Positions 1 through 12,722 of a stretch of 64,000 nucleotides of DNA are shown here, one piece after another. The translations under genes and the position numbers were made by a program. The first letter of the stretch is position 1. Every line of letters starts with the position of its first letter. Origin of the DNA: Lasioglossum baleicum (Eukaryota > Arthropoda > Insecta > Hymenoptera > Halictidae); the NCBI RefSeq assembly GCF_051020765.1, contig NC_134940.1, positions 12,289,712 to 12,353,711 on the forward strand, read 5' to 3'. The notes under the pieces were generated by a model, which was not told where the DNA came from, searched no databases, and saw only the letters and a program-made list of their open reading frames with translations.

Positions 1-286
1 ATTTCATAATAACTATTACAAATTTCTTTCATCAATAACTGTTACGAGCGATCGAAATGAATTTCTGTCATTGATAACTGTTATGAGCAATCGAAATAAA
101 TTTATCTCATTGAATAGCTGTTATGTGCGATCGAAATAAACTTCTCTTATCGATAACATTTACCAACAAGTGACAAAATTTTCGGTTACTTATAATCCTT
201 ATTTGTAACCAATACGATTTTAGTCGATGACATACTTGTTATTCTATGACGTTTTTTCGTTTTGGTTATAACAGTTATGGTCCCTG
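1..286. mobile_element. Truncated hAT-like element with tandem interior
   Basis: Three copies of a roughly 54-bp unit containing ATAACTGTTATGAGC and GATCGAAAT words occupy the window start. They are followed by a segment ending in GGTTATAACAGTTATGGTCCCTG. Read from the other strand the end is CAGGGACCATAAC, a plausible hAT-type terminus. The same sequence in reverse orientation forms 47115-47640. The left end lies outside the window, so no target duplication can be tested. Confidence 0.55.
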
Positions 287-2214
287 ATTTAAAGTGTTCC
301 AAATTCATCTTCAAAATTCCCAGAATGCATTCGTTCCTAAATAACAAAATTGTTATAGATGTCTATTTCCTTGGGCCACTATAAATTAATTCGAAATACA
401 AGGATATTGCACTAAAATCGTGAAGCTCAACAACTACAATGTTACAGAACATTTTACAAAATTTTTGTCCATTGTCGCAAGGCTTGAACAACATTTCCAG
501 CGTTGCACTAATCGCGCCCCAGTCCATAAACCATTCCACGTGATTTTCTCCGGAATATTGTATTCAGCGGAATTGAATGCGGCGGAGACAGGGCTGGCGT
601 CGCGAAAATTGAAAAGATGCCTGGCCGTCGTAAAAACGACGCCGACGATGGAAAAAAGAGGGGTACGAGGGGAGGGCGGCAGAGGAAAAGATGAAAGGGG
701 GGCGTACGTCTTTGTGATGGGTACACGCAGATTTTCGCGTGCCCGACACTTCGCAACTGCGCGCAATTTGCGACGCGCAATGCGACGACACGACGCGACA
801 CGACGATGTGATGGCGTCGTCGACGTCGTTGACGAGTGCTCGACGCCTTTCACCAGCCTGTCGACGAGCGGGGGGGACGAGCCCCATGCTCGATGGAGAA
901 ACGCATCGTTTTCAATGGAGAACCCCCATCGTCTCTTCACCCGTCTCTCTCCTCCTCCCCGTACGACAACCCCTTTTGTTTCCGATCGCGGAAAATTAAA
1001 TCCGCGACGAACACGGGCCTCAATGATCACCCCCGTGAAACCCTCATTTCTGATTATCAAGTGCGTTAATTGCGGAAACCCCCGACGAACGCGAAACCAA
1101 CGTGGCGAAACAGAAGAAACGTTGACAAAGGTTCATATATTTTTTACCATCTCTTTGTTGCATTTCTGATTTTGTTCTAATTTTTCGCTGTTCCCTAGGT
1201 GGTTGCTAAATGCTGGAAGTCGTCCGATGAAGAGGACGTTTTGAAACACCGTGGGAGTTCGATGTTGCTAACAAAAATCGTTAATTAGATGAAGGAAAAT
1301 CAAATTATTAATTTGAACCCAATGGTCTCAGAAATATTGTCTCATTTTTACAGGAACAATACATTTTCTTTCTACATTAGGAAATGTCTTCCACCCTAAA
1401 AATGGAGCAAAAATGTATAATTGAAAAACCGTGTAGAAATATTACCTCGTTTTTATTGTATTAAGAAACCCGTTCGTGTGTCCTTTTCTGAAGATGGCTG
1501 CCAGAAAAGACTCCGCCACCATAAAATCCAGTGCGCGGTTTAACATCGTCAGCACATAAATCTTAAATTCAACGAAAAATCGCGGGCGCTTGGTATTCCC
1601 GGCATTCCCGGCATAAAATGTAAATGATTTTTTTCCAATTTCCCGTATACCGAATATGAATTCTGTTTCGACTCCGATAAAGCAGTAAATTATTTGCCGT
1701 AGCATTCAAAACATTCATTGCTTCTCCGAGTGTTCTTCTCTCTCTCTTCCACTCTCTCGTTCGTGCGCCGCTACCGTTGTCGAGCATTCGGAAAAAACGG
1801 GTTTCCCATCAATTTTTTATTTACTCTATCGCGCGTTCTATATTCCTCCGCGGCCCGGGGAAAACGAACAAGCAACCCTCGTGTACGCTCCGCTTTAACG
1901 TGTACCCGTCGTTGTCCGGGTAAACGGATCACGGTCTCCCGCCGCAGGGCAAACTGACACGTATGAATTTAAATACATTTCCATGGAAACGTATATCTCC
2001 CGAAACACACCGTGTGCCCACGACCGATCCCGATCCTAAAGGACACTGCTTTAGTGCATCCTTGGCCTTTTCATTTCGACTCGTCGTGCCCCCCCGCGAG
2101 CTTCAACGGGGTATTTCCAAGTCATTTTTAAGAATTTTTTCCAGCATTGGGATTTTATACATACAGGGTGTTCGCGCTATCATTAGCCAGCGTTTTTCTT
2201 GTAAATAGTAAATA
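287..2214. other. Intergenic; CpG-rich block at 590-1010
   Basis: I see no supported gene here. The stretch at about 590-1010 is rich in CGACG words and depleted of stops on both strands, so long overlapping open frames appear. None begins with a convincing ATG or shows a domain. It could be a CpG island or promoter-type region. At 2163-2180 there is a short TACAGGGTGTTC word resembling the end of the repeat at 31418. Confidence 0.4.
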
Positions 2215-3197
2215 AGGTGGAGTGGGGTAAGTGCGCCCTAGTTTTTGCAAAGTTGGACTTTAAACTGATGTATTTTCAGTCTGCTATGTAAAAACTGAAC
2301 GCTCTTGGTATCAAACTCTTGCCACAGTTATTACTGATGAATTATGTAGGATTTTAATTTTGCTGGAAAATTATCATTTTGATAGGATATTGTACAAAGT
2401 GTCAACTACTATGCACTTGCCCCGAAAATGGGGCAAGAGCGTCTCTGAGAGTTAAAAATATGTACTTTCAAACCTTGTTTCAAGTGCTAGGGGAAGAATG
2501 ATTAACAAGCCTGCTATAAAATGCTCCTTATTGCATTAAATTATATTGTTCAGTTTTATAGTTATCCATTTTTAAACAAACATGTACTTTCATGCTGACA
2601 TATGAAATATGAAAGGGGATACAGTGATATTATAACAAAGTTTAAAAACGCTTTCGAACCTTGTTTCAAGTGCTACGGGGCAAGAAAAGAATTATTATCA
2701 AGTCTGCTACAAAATGCTTTTTATTGCATTAAATATATTGTTTAGTTTTATAGTTACCCATACAGTACGCACTTACCCCACCGTGATAGTACGGACTTGC
2801 CCCGTGTAGTAATATTTACGGGGCAAGATCATCTTAGTGTTTTTCCCAATAAATTAAAAAAAATACAATAAAACCGGTTTATTTAATGTAAACCTACATC
2901 AGTATTTGTTGTACTTATCTAAAATAACAACACAGAATATATTAATAACTTGTAAACTATTGCAACATTCAGGGTAACTTCGAAGTTGTACGTGTACCTC
3001 TCGCAAATCGTGACTGTTTGGCATTGGTTGATTTCAGCGAGGAAAACACCTTTATTCTTGAGCGACATCTATGCAGAATAGTTCATACTAACTTATACTA
3101 CATTAATAAATACAAGTTAGAGAAATTTCGTTCGTATTATAATAAAAATAAGCAATTAACGGACTTGCCCCGTTGACGCACTTACCCCACTCCATCT
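2215..3197. mobile_element. TA-flanked MITE, 983 bp, GGGGTAAGTGCG ends
   Basis: Inverted ends read AGGTGGAGTGGGGTAAGTGC on the left and, reverse-complemented, AGATGGAGTGGGGTAAGTGC on the right. Each is flanked by TA, as for the Tc1/mariner/pogo superfamily. The interior holds a degenerate duplication of about 200 bp (around 2455-2580 and 2645-2765). CCCCG/CGGGGCAAG words recur in both orientations, echoing the ends. No transposase frame is visible, so it is non-autonomous. Confidence 0.7.
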
Positions 3198-5865
3198 TAG
3201 ATTTTATACAGATACATACCTGACTAATGAAATTTATTCTAGCCTTTCCCAAAGAAATGTCCTCACAATTTTAATAATTGTAAAATAAAAATCCGACCAT
3301 TTGATCTTAGTAGGTTCAGCTAAAAATCATGATGTGTTTTACAAAATGACTGTAGCACGACGGAAAGACAAATGCACGAATTTGAAATATTTTGGTTCGC
3401 GCGATAACAGTGTATGAAGATCCGCGAAACATAGTTACACAAGCGAAACGTTGTCGGCAGGGCTGGTCCTTTGTCCCCAATGGAAACGATGGGAACAACG
3501 GGAGGAGCCCCGTGAAACGAGGATTCGCCACGACGACGACGACGTATTAAATAAACCGAGCCGGGTGCGTTTAAGCGGAGTTTTGTTCGGCGAGACGGTG
3601 CTCTTTTGTGCGAGGTACGCACACACCATCGTTTCCTCCGGCTCGTGTTCCCCATCACCGGGGCGCGACTTATGGGTTCTGCCGGAAGCATCCAGACGTT
3701 TCCTTCTATTTTTGTTTTATTCAACGGTGATCATGCGTCGACGACGAAGCGAGACGAGTGGCTTCGTTTCCGCGGCTCGTTAAGCCCGCCGGAACTCACC
3801 AGCGCGAGTGATCGAAGCCCGTCGTCGACGATCAGCGAAGGATCCATCAACGATCCAATCTTTCAACTGAACAGTCCGATGGCCCGTAGGGATGGACGAT
3901 GCAAGCTGATCGGTTGCTGAGGTCAATTTTACCGAGTTGTGGATGCCGGGTGCGGCGTAGTCTGTGTTTTACGCGGATTTTTGCGATCATGTTGATGATC
4001 TAGAGATCTGACGGAGCTGGCAGATGCGGAGAGTGTGTCGATGGTCGGATTTTGTTTTGGCAGAGCTAGTTTAGCTGGGAGATCATTTTTCTCCCTGGGG
4101 TAGCTGGATCAACAGTTTTTATGACGTTGCAATTGTTTTTTAACAAATGTGCAAGCATGTTATGGTTGATCTGAAGTTTTGATTCGGTTTGACTGGGAGA
4201 TCAATTTTTCCAGTGGGGCCAGATTGTGCCAGTGTAGCACAATGTGTAGCGCTGCAAATGTTTTTTAACAATATAGTAGAGTTCTTCTTGATCGTACTTT
4301 TGGAGTATTAAGGAGATAATGTTATCGGCGCCAGGTTCGATCCGTTAAAAATATTGGGGGAACGACAGATGGTGTTTCGTCCTGGAATTTTTTAACAATG
4401 GTTGAAGAGTACGAGATTATGCTATGTTTCATATGAAATCGATTTAGTTTGATTGTACCGCAAGTGTTCACTGGGATATCGACTTTCTTTAGTAGACCCG
4501 CAGTCGATTTATCCATTCGATGATATTCGCGATTTCGATCGCTCCCTGCCAGTACAAATGAATGGAAGATTTCGTTTAATTAGATTTCCTCCCCGGCCAC
4601 AGCCGAGTGAATTTGCATGAAGATCGCAGTGACGGATTAACCGACGTTAATTTTCAGACCAGCGAGGGGGAGGGGGATTAATTTATTCACGGATGGGAAT
4701 CGTTATCGGCCGGTCGGTTCGCAGGAGAAAAAGAGCGATAAGGTTTCGATGCCGAGTGTGCAGACACGTAACTGGCTGAAAGCCAACCCGGCCTGGCATT
4801 TGGGTCAAACCAACCTGCCATCCCATTCCGGTTGCTCGCGAATTCCTCCGCAACTACCACCCCCGCACCGGGGGGTTGACTGCGACCATCCCTCTTCCTC
4901 GACACTTCTCTCTGCCAACAGATACTCGCCGAATTGCCGATACTTTCTCCTGGTCCCCCCTTTCTCACCCCGGAGAAATCCTGCCGATAATCATTTCGTG
5001 AATATATTCTATGGCACCCCTGAAACCTCTGCTATCCACCATTTTTGTTCGCGGGTTGCTCCTTTCTGCGCAATCACGATTTTTATTACTCTGTTACATC
5101 TAGCGTGTGTCAATTTTCAACGCGTCGGTGTGAAGAGATCTCAATCTTGAAATCTGTGGTAGAATCATTCGCGAGAATAATTTTTGAACGTTTTTACAGA
5201 GGTTTCAATTGGTAGCATTTTTTAGGAGAAATGGGTCCTCAGTTTCTCATTTTTTGCAGGATGTAAATATATCTTGTTAGAGGAAAAAGAATCATGGCGT
5301 GCGAAAGTAGAATCTTCAAGCTCTAAAATCGGTTCAAGTTTATTTCTGTACGATTGTTTTTTACGAAATTAGAAGAGGTTAAATATCGTAAATTTTTGTA
5401 CTGCAGGCTAAGATTACGAAGAAACACCTTTATGATGTACTTCACAGCAAATCAATAATGTAAATTACTTTAAAACTTGTAAATTGCAGGGAAAATTATA
5501 TTGTAAAATTTCTCGAAACTAGAATGCAGCGGATAGGCAAAAGAAAAATTAAATAAAAAATGTAGCAAAACATTTTTTTACAACCCGCCATCTAAACTAG
5601 TAATCAACTATCCCCCGACCATAAAGAACCACTTATTCCTATCTCATCAATTTTTCTGCTGTCCGCAACATCATTTTTTAATAAACTCATTTGAATTTCC
5701 CGCGCGAAATTCGTCGGGAATGGTTCAGCCAATCAAATAAATCGTCTCAAGATGCTGCAAATGGATGTTCAGTTGCGATCGACGAAGCAGCCCCAATTTT
5801 GTTGCCGGAGTGTGTAGCTTTGTTTAAACTAATTCTTTGGTTTAATATTCGTCTGACGAGACAAA
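3198..5865. other. Upstream region of the 5866 gene
   Basis: There is no supported gene. About 3420-3960 is CpG-rich with overlapping spurious open frames and could include a promoter. About 4040-4300 holds two degenerate copies of a segment with TGGGAGATCA and GTTTTTTAACAA words. About 5150-5360 matches the dispersed degenerate repeat described at 31925. The transcription start of the downstream gene is not identifiable. Confidence 0.4.
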
Positions 5866-8800
5866 ATGGAGGCCGAAGACATTTGCAGCGACCCGGAATG
5901 CTTGAAAATGTTGGAGACCATTCTGAACGTGGAGATAGAAGCGGCGGAGAAGACTTTAAGCTGTAGGAAAATCGTTTTACGTTGTTTTCGATGTTTTTTT
6001 CGAAAATGAATATAGATTTTTCAGCCTTGGAAGAACAGGCGAGAGGAGCTAAAGCAACAGCGCAGACATATTGGCACCAGCGAAGAGAATTGCAGGAAAA
6101 ACTTCGAATTTCGAAGGAGAACATCAGGATTTTGACCATCGGCATGAATCAGTATACACATTTTTATTTAAAAAGTTTTCAGCCATCGCAACGAGTACCG
6201 AATACCAAAGTTACCGACTGAATTCTTAATTTTTTAACTGTTCATAGACAGAAGAAGTATAATGCCGAATTAGCCAACAAAATAGAGCTGGTCAAGCTCA
6301 ACATGGACGACGAGTTCAAGGCCAGACAGGCAGAGTCGCAAAAATACGAGGATATTTTGAAACAGTACGAAAACACACGCGAAGACTATCGTGTATGTTC
6401 GTTATATTAATTATTTAAAAGAATAAAGAAAAATGTATGCTGCATAGGAAGACAATTAGGATTCTCAAGATTAAATTGTAACATTTTGCAGGCAAAGTAT
6501 GAAGAATTTCCACTGGCAAAGGCCAGAAGAGATGCACAAATGGGGCTGAAGAAGATCCAAGTCGAGAAAATGATGGTCAACTACAAAATTGAAGAATTGA
6601 AAGATATGTCACGACAGAAGCAAAAAATTGCTTGGATGATATTGCGTGGGAGGATCGTAGAATTTGCCAGAGTTGTGTTGAACAACGTGGCACGCGATCG
6701 ACAGTTGGCGGAATTGAGTGAGACCATCAAAAATCGTAGGGAGGAACTTAAAGCTGTCGACGAAGAGGTCTCGATAAGAAAGAATCATTTTATTTGACTT
6801 TATATTCTGGACAATTTGATTAATATTTTTTGAGGGTGTGTAGATAGCTATGCAATTGAAGGTGCAACAAGAGAAGAAGAGGATTCGGGAGCTGGAGATG
6901 CTAAAGATGCCGCCACCGAAGATTAATATGTCTTACATGAAGTCTCGCTTCAGAACCAGCACGAGGGAGGATTGGAAAATTAATTGCGAGGATTCCCTAG
7001 GTGCTCGTTGGATGATTATACCAGTTTTTAGGGGACACCACTTTTTTGGTTGTTGATTAAATTTTTTGGTCCGAATTGGGTCGATATTCTGGCTTGATGT
7101 TTTCAGCAGGCGCTATTTTTATGGGATGCTATGATATTATTAGGGGCGTTATTTTTAGCAGATGCTATTTTTAGGGGATTCTAATTTTAGCAGGTGCTAC
7201 TTTTAGGGGATGCTATTATTGGGGGACGCTATTTTTAGGGAATGTTATATTTAGGGGTTGCTGTTTTTAGGGTGCGCTATTTTTAGGGTATTCTAATTTT
7301 AGCTGGTGTTACTTTTAGCAGTTGCTATTTTTAGGGTATTCTAATTTTAGCAGGTGCTATACTTTTGGGAGATGCTTTTATTAGGGAACGCTATTTTTAC
7401 GGAATGTTATATTTAGATAATGTGTTGTATTTAGGGGATGCTATATTTAGAGGATGCTATTATTAAGGGCGCTATTGTTTGGGGATTCTAGTTTTAGGAG
7501 GTGCTATTCTTAGGGGGCGCTATTTTTAGGGTATTCTAATTTTAGCAGGTGCTACTTTTAGGGAACGCTATTTTTGGGGAATGTTATATTTAGGGAATGT
7601 GTTGTATTTAGGGGATGCTATTATTAGGGGCGCTATTTTCAGGGGATTCTAGTTTTAGCAGGTGCTATTTTTAGGGGATCTAGTTTTAGTAGGTACTATA
7701 TTTAGGGGTTGCTATTTTTAGGAGGCGCTATTTTTAGAGTATTATAATTTTAGCAGATGCTATTTTTAGGGGTTTCTAATTTCAGCAGGTGCTACTTTTG
7801 GGAGATGCTATTATTAGGGCATGCTATTTGTAGGGACTGTGTTGTATTTAGAGGCTGATATATTTAGGGAATGCTATTTTTGGTACACTATTACGTCCTC
7901 TAATGAGCAACACATTTCCTAAATTAATTAACAATATAGCATACTGTTAAGCATCTACCCCTTCCTCTCTCATTGCACTGCAACACTGTCGTAATGTGCC
8001 ACGATCGTCATGATCAGTACAAAAATCCTTCAAAGTTAAAGTCAATAGACCTACTTATAAAGTAAATTACTTATAAAGTAACTAACCCATCATTTCGATC
8101 AACTGGCAAACACAGTCCACCCTCCAGCCGCCCAAGCAACTTCAACTTCCCCGAGCTTCCCCCACTCACTTAATCATCGATCACTCTTCAGACAGAGCTA
8201 TGACCTCGTGAACCTTTAGATTCCATATCCGTGGACACGATGCTGGAGGAAATGTGCCTATCGGACGAGACCTCGCTGGGGGAGCCTCGTGCGCGATCCT
8301 CGTTCCTCGAGGACGACAAGAACCTCGAGGAAGAGGTGATCGATACCGGAAGTCCTTACCCGGCCCAGGACGAAGAAATAGAGCAGGAGGACGCGGGACC
8401 GGAAGCGATCGATACGGCGGACGAGAAGCCGGGGACGCAGCCAGATCCGGAGGAACATCCTGCCAGAGATAAGCAAACGTCCGACTTGGAAGAAGACATC
8501 CCTCCGAAGAGGATCAAGCTGGTGACTGATGAACCAAGAACATGGAACTCGCCAGCGGCTACATTGAAAGCCCCCGCACAGCTTCCGCGAAAAAGCCAGC
8601 AGCTTGATTTATCTCGTGGACCCAGAATCACCAAGATCGAGACTGTCCGGTGCAACTTGCCCCAGAAACTGCACAGGGACGAGCTTAATCGGTCAACAAT
8701 GACCCAGTCGGGATACCCCATCAAGGCTGCAGAGAGTTTTTCCTCGAACATCACTGTTCGATTGAAAGACGTTCGACTGGATCTATCACCGTCATCGAGG

Positions 8801-9550
8801 ATCTCCAAAACGGAGGCTTATGAAATGTCTCCGATGTCGAGGTGCGATCGGGTCAACCCTGCTAGCATGTTCAGTCCTGGCTATTCGGAGAATAGCCTCA
8901 GCTTCTGCGGGGCTAAAAATTTTGAGGATTTGAAAGGTACGATCTCCTGGAAGATGCTGAGTTTTAGACACCTTTGGGGTGGTAGTGGGCCTCGAGGGAC
9001 GAAGAACTAAGGAGCAATGCGAAAAGTGGAGGCCCTTAGCTCTTCATAAGCTCGGGCATCAACTGCTCAGTAGAGGGGGTGGTCCATTGAACGTCCTGGG
9101 GCGGGGGTGGGTGTTTACGGGGGTTTGCCCTCGGTTTTAGCCTACCCCTTAACAAAAAGAAAGGCACCTTTTTGGCTGTAGATGTCTTAAACTTTCTAAG
9201 TATGTTGATACAGGTCCTGGGAAGTGGAGAATATGTTTTGTTTTCTGACAGGACCTCGATTAAAATTCATTAAAAATAATATCATGGTTTTTGTCCACAG
9301 ATGATCAGATATCACTGTTCGAGGGATCTGACCATGGTTTCAACCCTTGCTCTCCCAATCCTGCTAGCATCAAGCAGCAGCCTCCTGTGGCTAAAAAGAG
9401 CGACTTTTCGCGTAATTATTTTCTTCGTGATTCTGCGATTGCACACACATAATGCTAGATTACTAAGTGTGCTTTGTTTTTATTGCAGAGATCAACTTCA
9501 GTAATCTGCTGAAGGGGCCCGTCAACAAGGGGAGCAACAAACTCTTCTAA
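5866..9550 (+). CDS. SIX6OS1-like: SIX6OS1-like coiled-coil protein (putative synaptonemal complex component), 8 exons
   Basis: Exons are 5866-5962, 6025-6151, 6248-6392, 6492-6767, 6844-7000, 8220-8936, 9301-9411 and 9489-9550. All introns are GT-AG and the phases agree at every junction, giving 563 residues and TAA. Residues about 30-240 are charged and heptad-like (coiled coil). Exon 6 opens an acidic region, then PPKRIKL at 362-368, a possible nuclear localisation signal, then Ser/Pro-rich sequence. The tail contains DFS, NFSNLLKG and a terminal KLF. Residues 108-130 fit Y-x-D-x3-QY-x6-Y-x2-KY-x-E-x-P. As I recall it, human SIX6OS1 (587 aa) has the same pattern at nearly the same position and a similar FSF/SLKG tail. 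Family membership is therefore likely but inferred. SIX6OS1 works with SYCE1 in the synaptonemal complex central element of meiotic chromosomes. The start at 5866 is the first ATG of the frame. Exons upstream cannot be excluded. Another nuclear coiled-coil protein remains possible. Confidence 0.75.
7085..7890. repeat. Minisatellite in intron 5 of the 5866 gene
   Basis: About 45 degenerate units of roughly 17-19 bp built on GCTATTTTTAGGGGAT fill most of this intron. Longer combinations such as TTCTAATTTTAGCAGGTGCT recur at irregular spacing, which points to larger-scale duplications. The array begins about 85 bp after the exon 5 donor and ends about 330 bp before the exon 6 acceptor. Confidence 0.85.
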
Positions 9551-9683
9551 ATAATCGCTTTTGTGTTCATGTTTCCGACGCTTACTCGAGACAATCTGAT
9601 TTTTCTTTAAGAAATTACTAATTTAGTTTCGCGGCGAAATGCAAAAGACAATGTTCTGTCGAAAAGTTCTATTTTGTGCGACA

Positions 9684-9689
9684 AATAAA
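9684..9689 (+). terminator. Candidate polyadenylation signal AATAAA
   Basis: AATAAA lies 134 bp after the TAA of the SIX6OS1-like gene. It is the first canonical signal after the stop in this orientation, which fits a short 3' UTR. Confidence 0.5.
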
Positions 9690-10976
9690 ATTCCACGTAT
9701 CGAAAGTAGTCGGATCGATGTAACAGGCTTTCAAAAACAAAATTTCTTTTTTGGGCCGTGTTATTTCAAAATCGTGTATCAAGTCAGGAGCTGGTCTGTA
9801 TCTGTTTCTGCATGAAGAGATTCGCACGATCGTTGATGGGTTGCGTTTCAGAGGGAGAGGGAGACGGTCTGAGACGCACCGTGACTAATATTCGAGGGAA
9901 ATTACGCGTGCTCAGAGCAGGCAGGGGTAATTTCCACCCTGAACTACATTGAAAAGCGTCTCGGCTCACTTCCGTGCTAAGAAACCGGGGAAAGGAAGCG
10001 GAGAAGTCGCGGGAACGAGGAGAAACCGTGGATGGATCGTCGGCCAAAGTGAAAGAGAGACCAAAAGAGCAAGAGAAAAAAGCGTGAGAGAGAGGGAGAG
10101 AGAGAGAGGGGTCGAGGGAGGAAGAAAGACGAATACTCGCTCTGGCGACAGAAAGTAGGTCCTTTAAAGCATCCCTTTGTGAGGCCACTCTTTAAAAACC
10201 GTTCCAGCCGACGTTTAATCCTCCTGCTGGATGTTTATGAATCACTTAGGAACGAATGCCCGGCTGATTAGCCGCATTGATAAACGGCCAGCTCGCCGGT
10301 TCTGTGTAAAGATCGCGATTAGGTGAAATTCAGGCTTTGTCTCGATGAGTTTCCACTGTTCGAGGGCCAACTGGTCGAATGGAACTCGAGAGTGGTCTTA
10401 TAATTGGGAGAAAGTTGAGAGCCCTTCCTCGAGAACACTTCCGCCATCTTGAATCGCACTCTCGACCACCACTTCCGCGGCCATATTGGCTTGTATCGGA
10501 GCTTAAATGCGCGGCTGTTCCTCGTCTAGCTCACGGGGAAATATTTACTCGAAAGAGGATGGAACACTGAGGTGACCGGTTTTTGTTTATTATAAATTAA
10601 TTGGAAGGCGTAAACTGAAACGTGGGAATACGATTCGCGATCGTAAAAAGATATTTATACACGGATTAGTAAACCGGTGACGATGATTCAACGGAAATCT
10701 GATAGCGGGCAGACGTCTACAAAAATGGCGGACAAGCTCAAAATTGACGCGATCTTCGAGAAGCTAATTTGCGAGGATCTCTTTTAACACATCTCTTTAA
10801 ATATAGGGTTATCCAAAAGTACCTTTAGGATGTTGAATGAGAATATCTGTCAAACGCCATGTTTGTTTCTTGCCACTTTCTTGTATTTCTAATCTACAAT
10901 GATAGATAATTTTAACAATGTAGTCGTACACGATTGAAGTGTACGTGAAGACACAAAAATATCGTAGAAAGGAAAG

Positions 10977-11145
10977 AAAAAATATATTTTTTGTATGGCT
11001 GCATTTATTTTAATGCTTAACTATTGATTAGAAACGAATCAAATTTTATTTCATCTAAAATTTAACGGGTAACATTCATATTTTATAGACTCTGTTAGAA
11101 ACCTTCATCACGAGTCTGGCTCGTCAAAATACGGCAAAGGGTTTA
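10977..11145 (-). mobile_element. Truncated piggyBac-like MITE
   Basis: This matches the MITE at 63042-63272 in the same direction, including the TTGTATGGCT...AATGCTTAA...GAAACGAATCAAATTTT body. It ends with ACGGCAAAGGG beside a TTTAAA containing TTAA. The other end is missing. Orientation is given relative to the copy at 37028. Confidence 0.6.
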
Positions 11146-11944
11146 AACTCGGGTTTACCAGCCCGCGAAAGTGCCGATCGTAGCTTTTATTTATTATTTA
11201 CGGAGGACGGACGATGACGAATTTTACAACGGGTTATCCTGTAATCTTGTTTGCCTTGTAGACAGAGTGTACTCACCTAAACAGTATACTAACCTCCCTT
11301 GGGACGAGCAAACCGTCCGATATAGAGGCTCATTAATTTTTCCGTCTGCTTTACCTCCCGTTGTACGAGCAAACAAGCAAATATTTTTCCGCACGCGAAT
11401 TTTTCCTGCTGTGCGCGTCTCGGACGACGAATTCCCAAAGAGTTTCGCGTGTGTGGTACTTGCCGGAAAAATTTCGTTGAAGCTTCGTCGAATGATCGAC
11501 GCGATAAATCCGACGCGATTGAAGGGATCGGCGCCGATAGACCCCAGATAAATCACACGAAAATTAGAGGATCCGCGGAGGATCCGGCAAAGGGATCGAC
11601 AACCCTCGTTTCTGCGCAAGCAGCTATGCTGGCCTCGCGTTTTATCACCGTCTGTCGATAGCAGCCTCGTCTGACGTAGCCGGTTGGCCGAATATTCTCT
11701 CGATCGCGGTTTGTCATAATTAGACGTATGGTTTTTTCACGTACTCTTGAATCTACTCCTTTAAAATCGATATTGTTCTTCTTATTGAGCCCAATTTTTC
11801 CATCTATTCCGACAATAATTTTATAACAGAAGAAATTTTGAACTAATTGCTGAAAATTTTGGGGAAAGATATTATTAATCATTTAGCTGGATTCGGTATT
11901 TCATGGAGTACCAGGAAAAAATTATTTTCTACTTTTTAGTGTAT

Positions 11945-12116
11945 TTTAATGTAAGCGTGGTTTCTAAAAAGTCTCTTTTACATATTTTATTTTCTACTTT
12001 TATCGTCATCGGAAGCAAGTGTGTATACAAAATTTCAGCAAGATTGGACTATGCGAAGAGGTTTAAAATTCGATTACAAGATTTGACGCGTGGTAAAACA
12101 AGCGTGGTAAAAATGT
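11945..12116 (+). repeat. Partial copy of the AAGCGTGGT fold-back family
   Basis: It shares TAAGCGTGGTTTCTAAAAAG, AAAATTCGATTACAAGATTTG and a terminal AAGCGTGGTAAAAATG with 16670-16870. It lacks the central hairpin present in the copies at 16480 and 26476. Confidence 0.6.
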
Positions 12117-12639
12117 AATGGATCAATAATTTGATATAAGATATAAGAGATAAGAAAATAGTACAATTTTGGACCGAATTTAGTGAAAACTTAAGCGATT
12201 AGGAAAGAAAAGTTCTGCCAGAACCGATAAGATTCGGAGAGCGTCCCGAGGACTTGAAGACGGGGGGTTCGGTTAATAAATAGTTTACGAACGGTGGTCT
12301 AATGAAGATTGTTTATCGAAGCCCTGTGTAAGCTCGTCCCGAAGCTGGAGGACCGTCGAGAGAGTCAATATCCTCGGGAAAACGGTTAACAAGATTAGAA
12401 GTCCTTTGCGATTGGATCGATATTGCCGAACTCGGACGCGTGTGTAACTAGTTGTTAATAATATTGGCTCTCTCGCGGTACCAATTATAATTAACGCTAG
12501 ACTTCTAACACACCGTTAACTCCAACATCTCGCAAAGAAACTTCGTTGAAAACTTCTACAAAATATTTCACGTATTTTATACAGGAAGCAGAAACACAAT
12601 CGATGGGTGATTCTGCATGTGAAAATAAGTCGAAAGAAG

Positions 12640-12722
12640 GCATTTTTTCGTTTGACGCCTCGTTTTCGAGAAAATCGATCCATATTCAGTTTTCTCGAAA
12701 ACGAAGGCTCGGATGAAAAAAA
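12640..12722 (-). repeat. Short fold-back repeat, TTCGTTTTCGAGAAAA arms
   Basis: GCCTCGTTTTCGAGAAAA is followed 20 bp later by its near-exact reverse complement TTTTCTCGAAAACGAAGGC. The outer flanks CATCCGA and GGCGTCAAACGAA also occur, in the other orientation, around 58795-59085, so both are copies of one dispersed repeat. Confidence 0.6.

Noticed and set aside
420..1169. 249-codon open frame on the + strand with a 208-codon antisense frame
   Set aside because: It starts with GTG and its middle is low-complexity CGACG-rich sequence. Both strands are open because CpG-rich DNA lacks stops, and no domain or splice context is visible.
8258..8808. Antisense frames opposite exon 6 of the SIX6OS1-like gene
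   Set aside because: They are shadow frames of a real exon with consistent splice phases on the plus strand.
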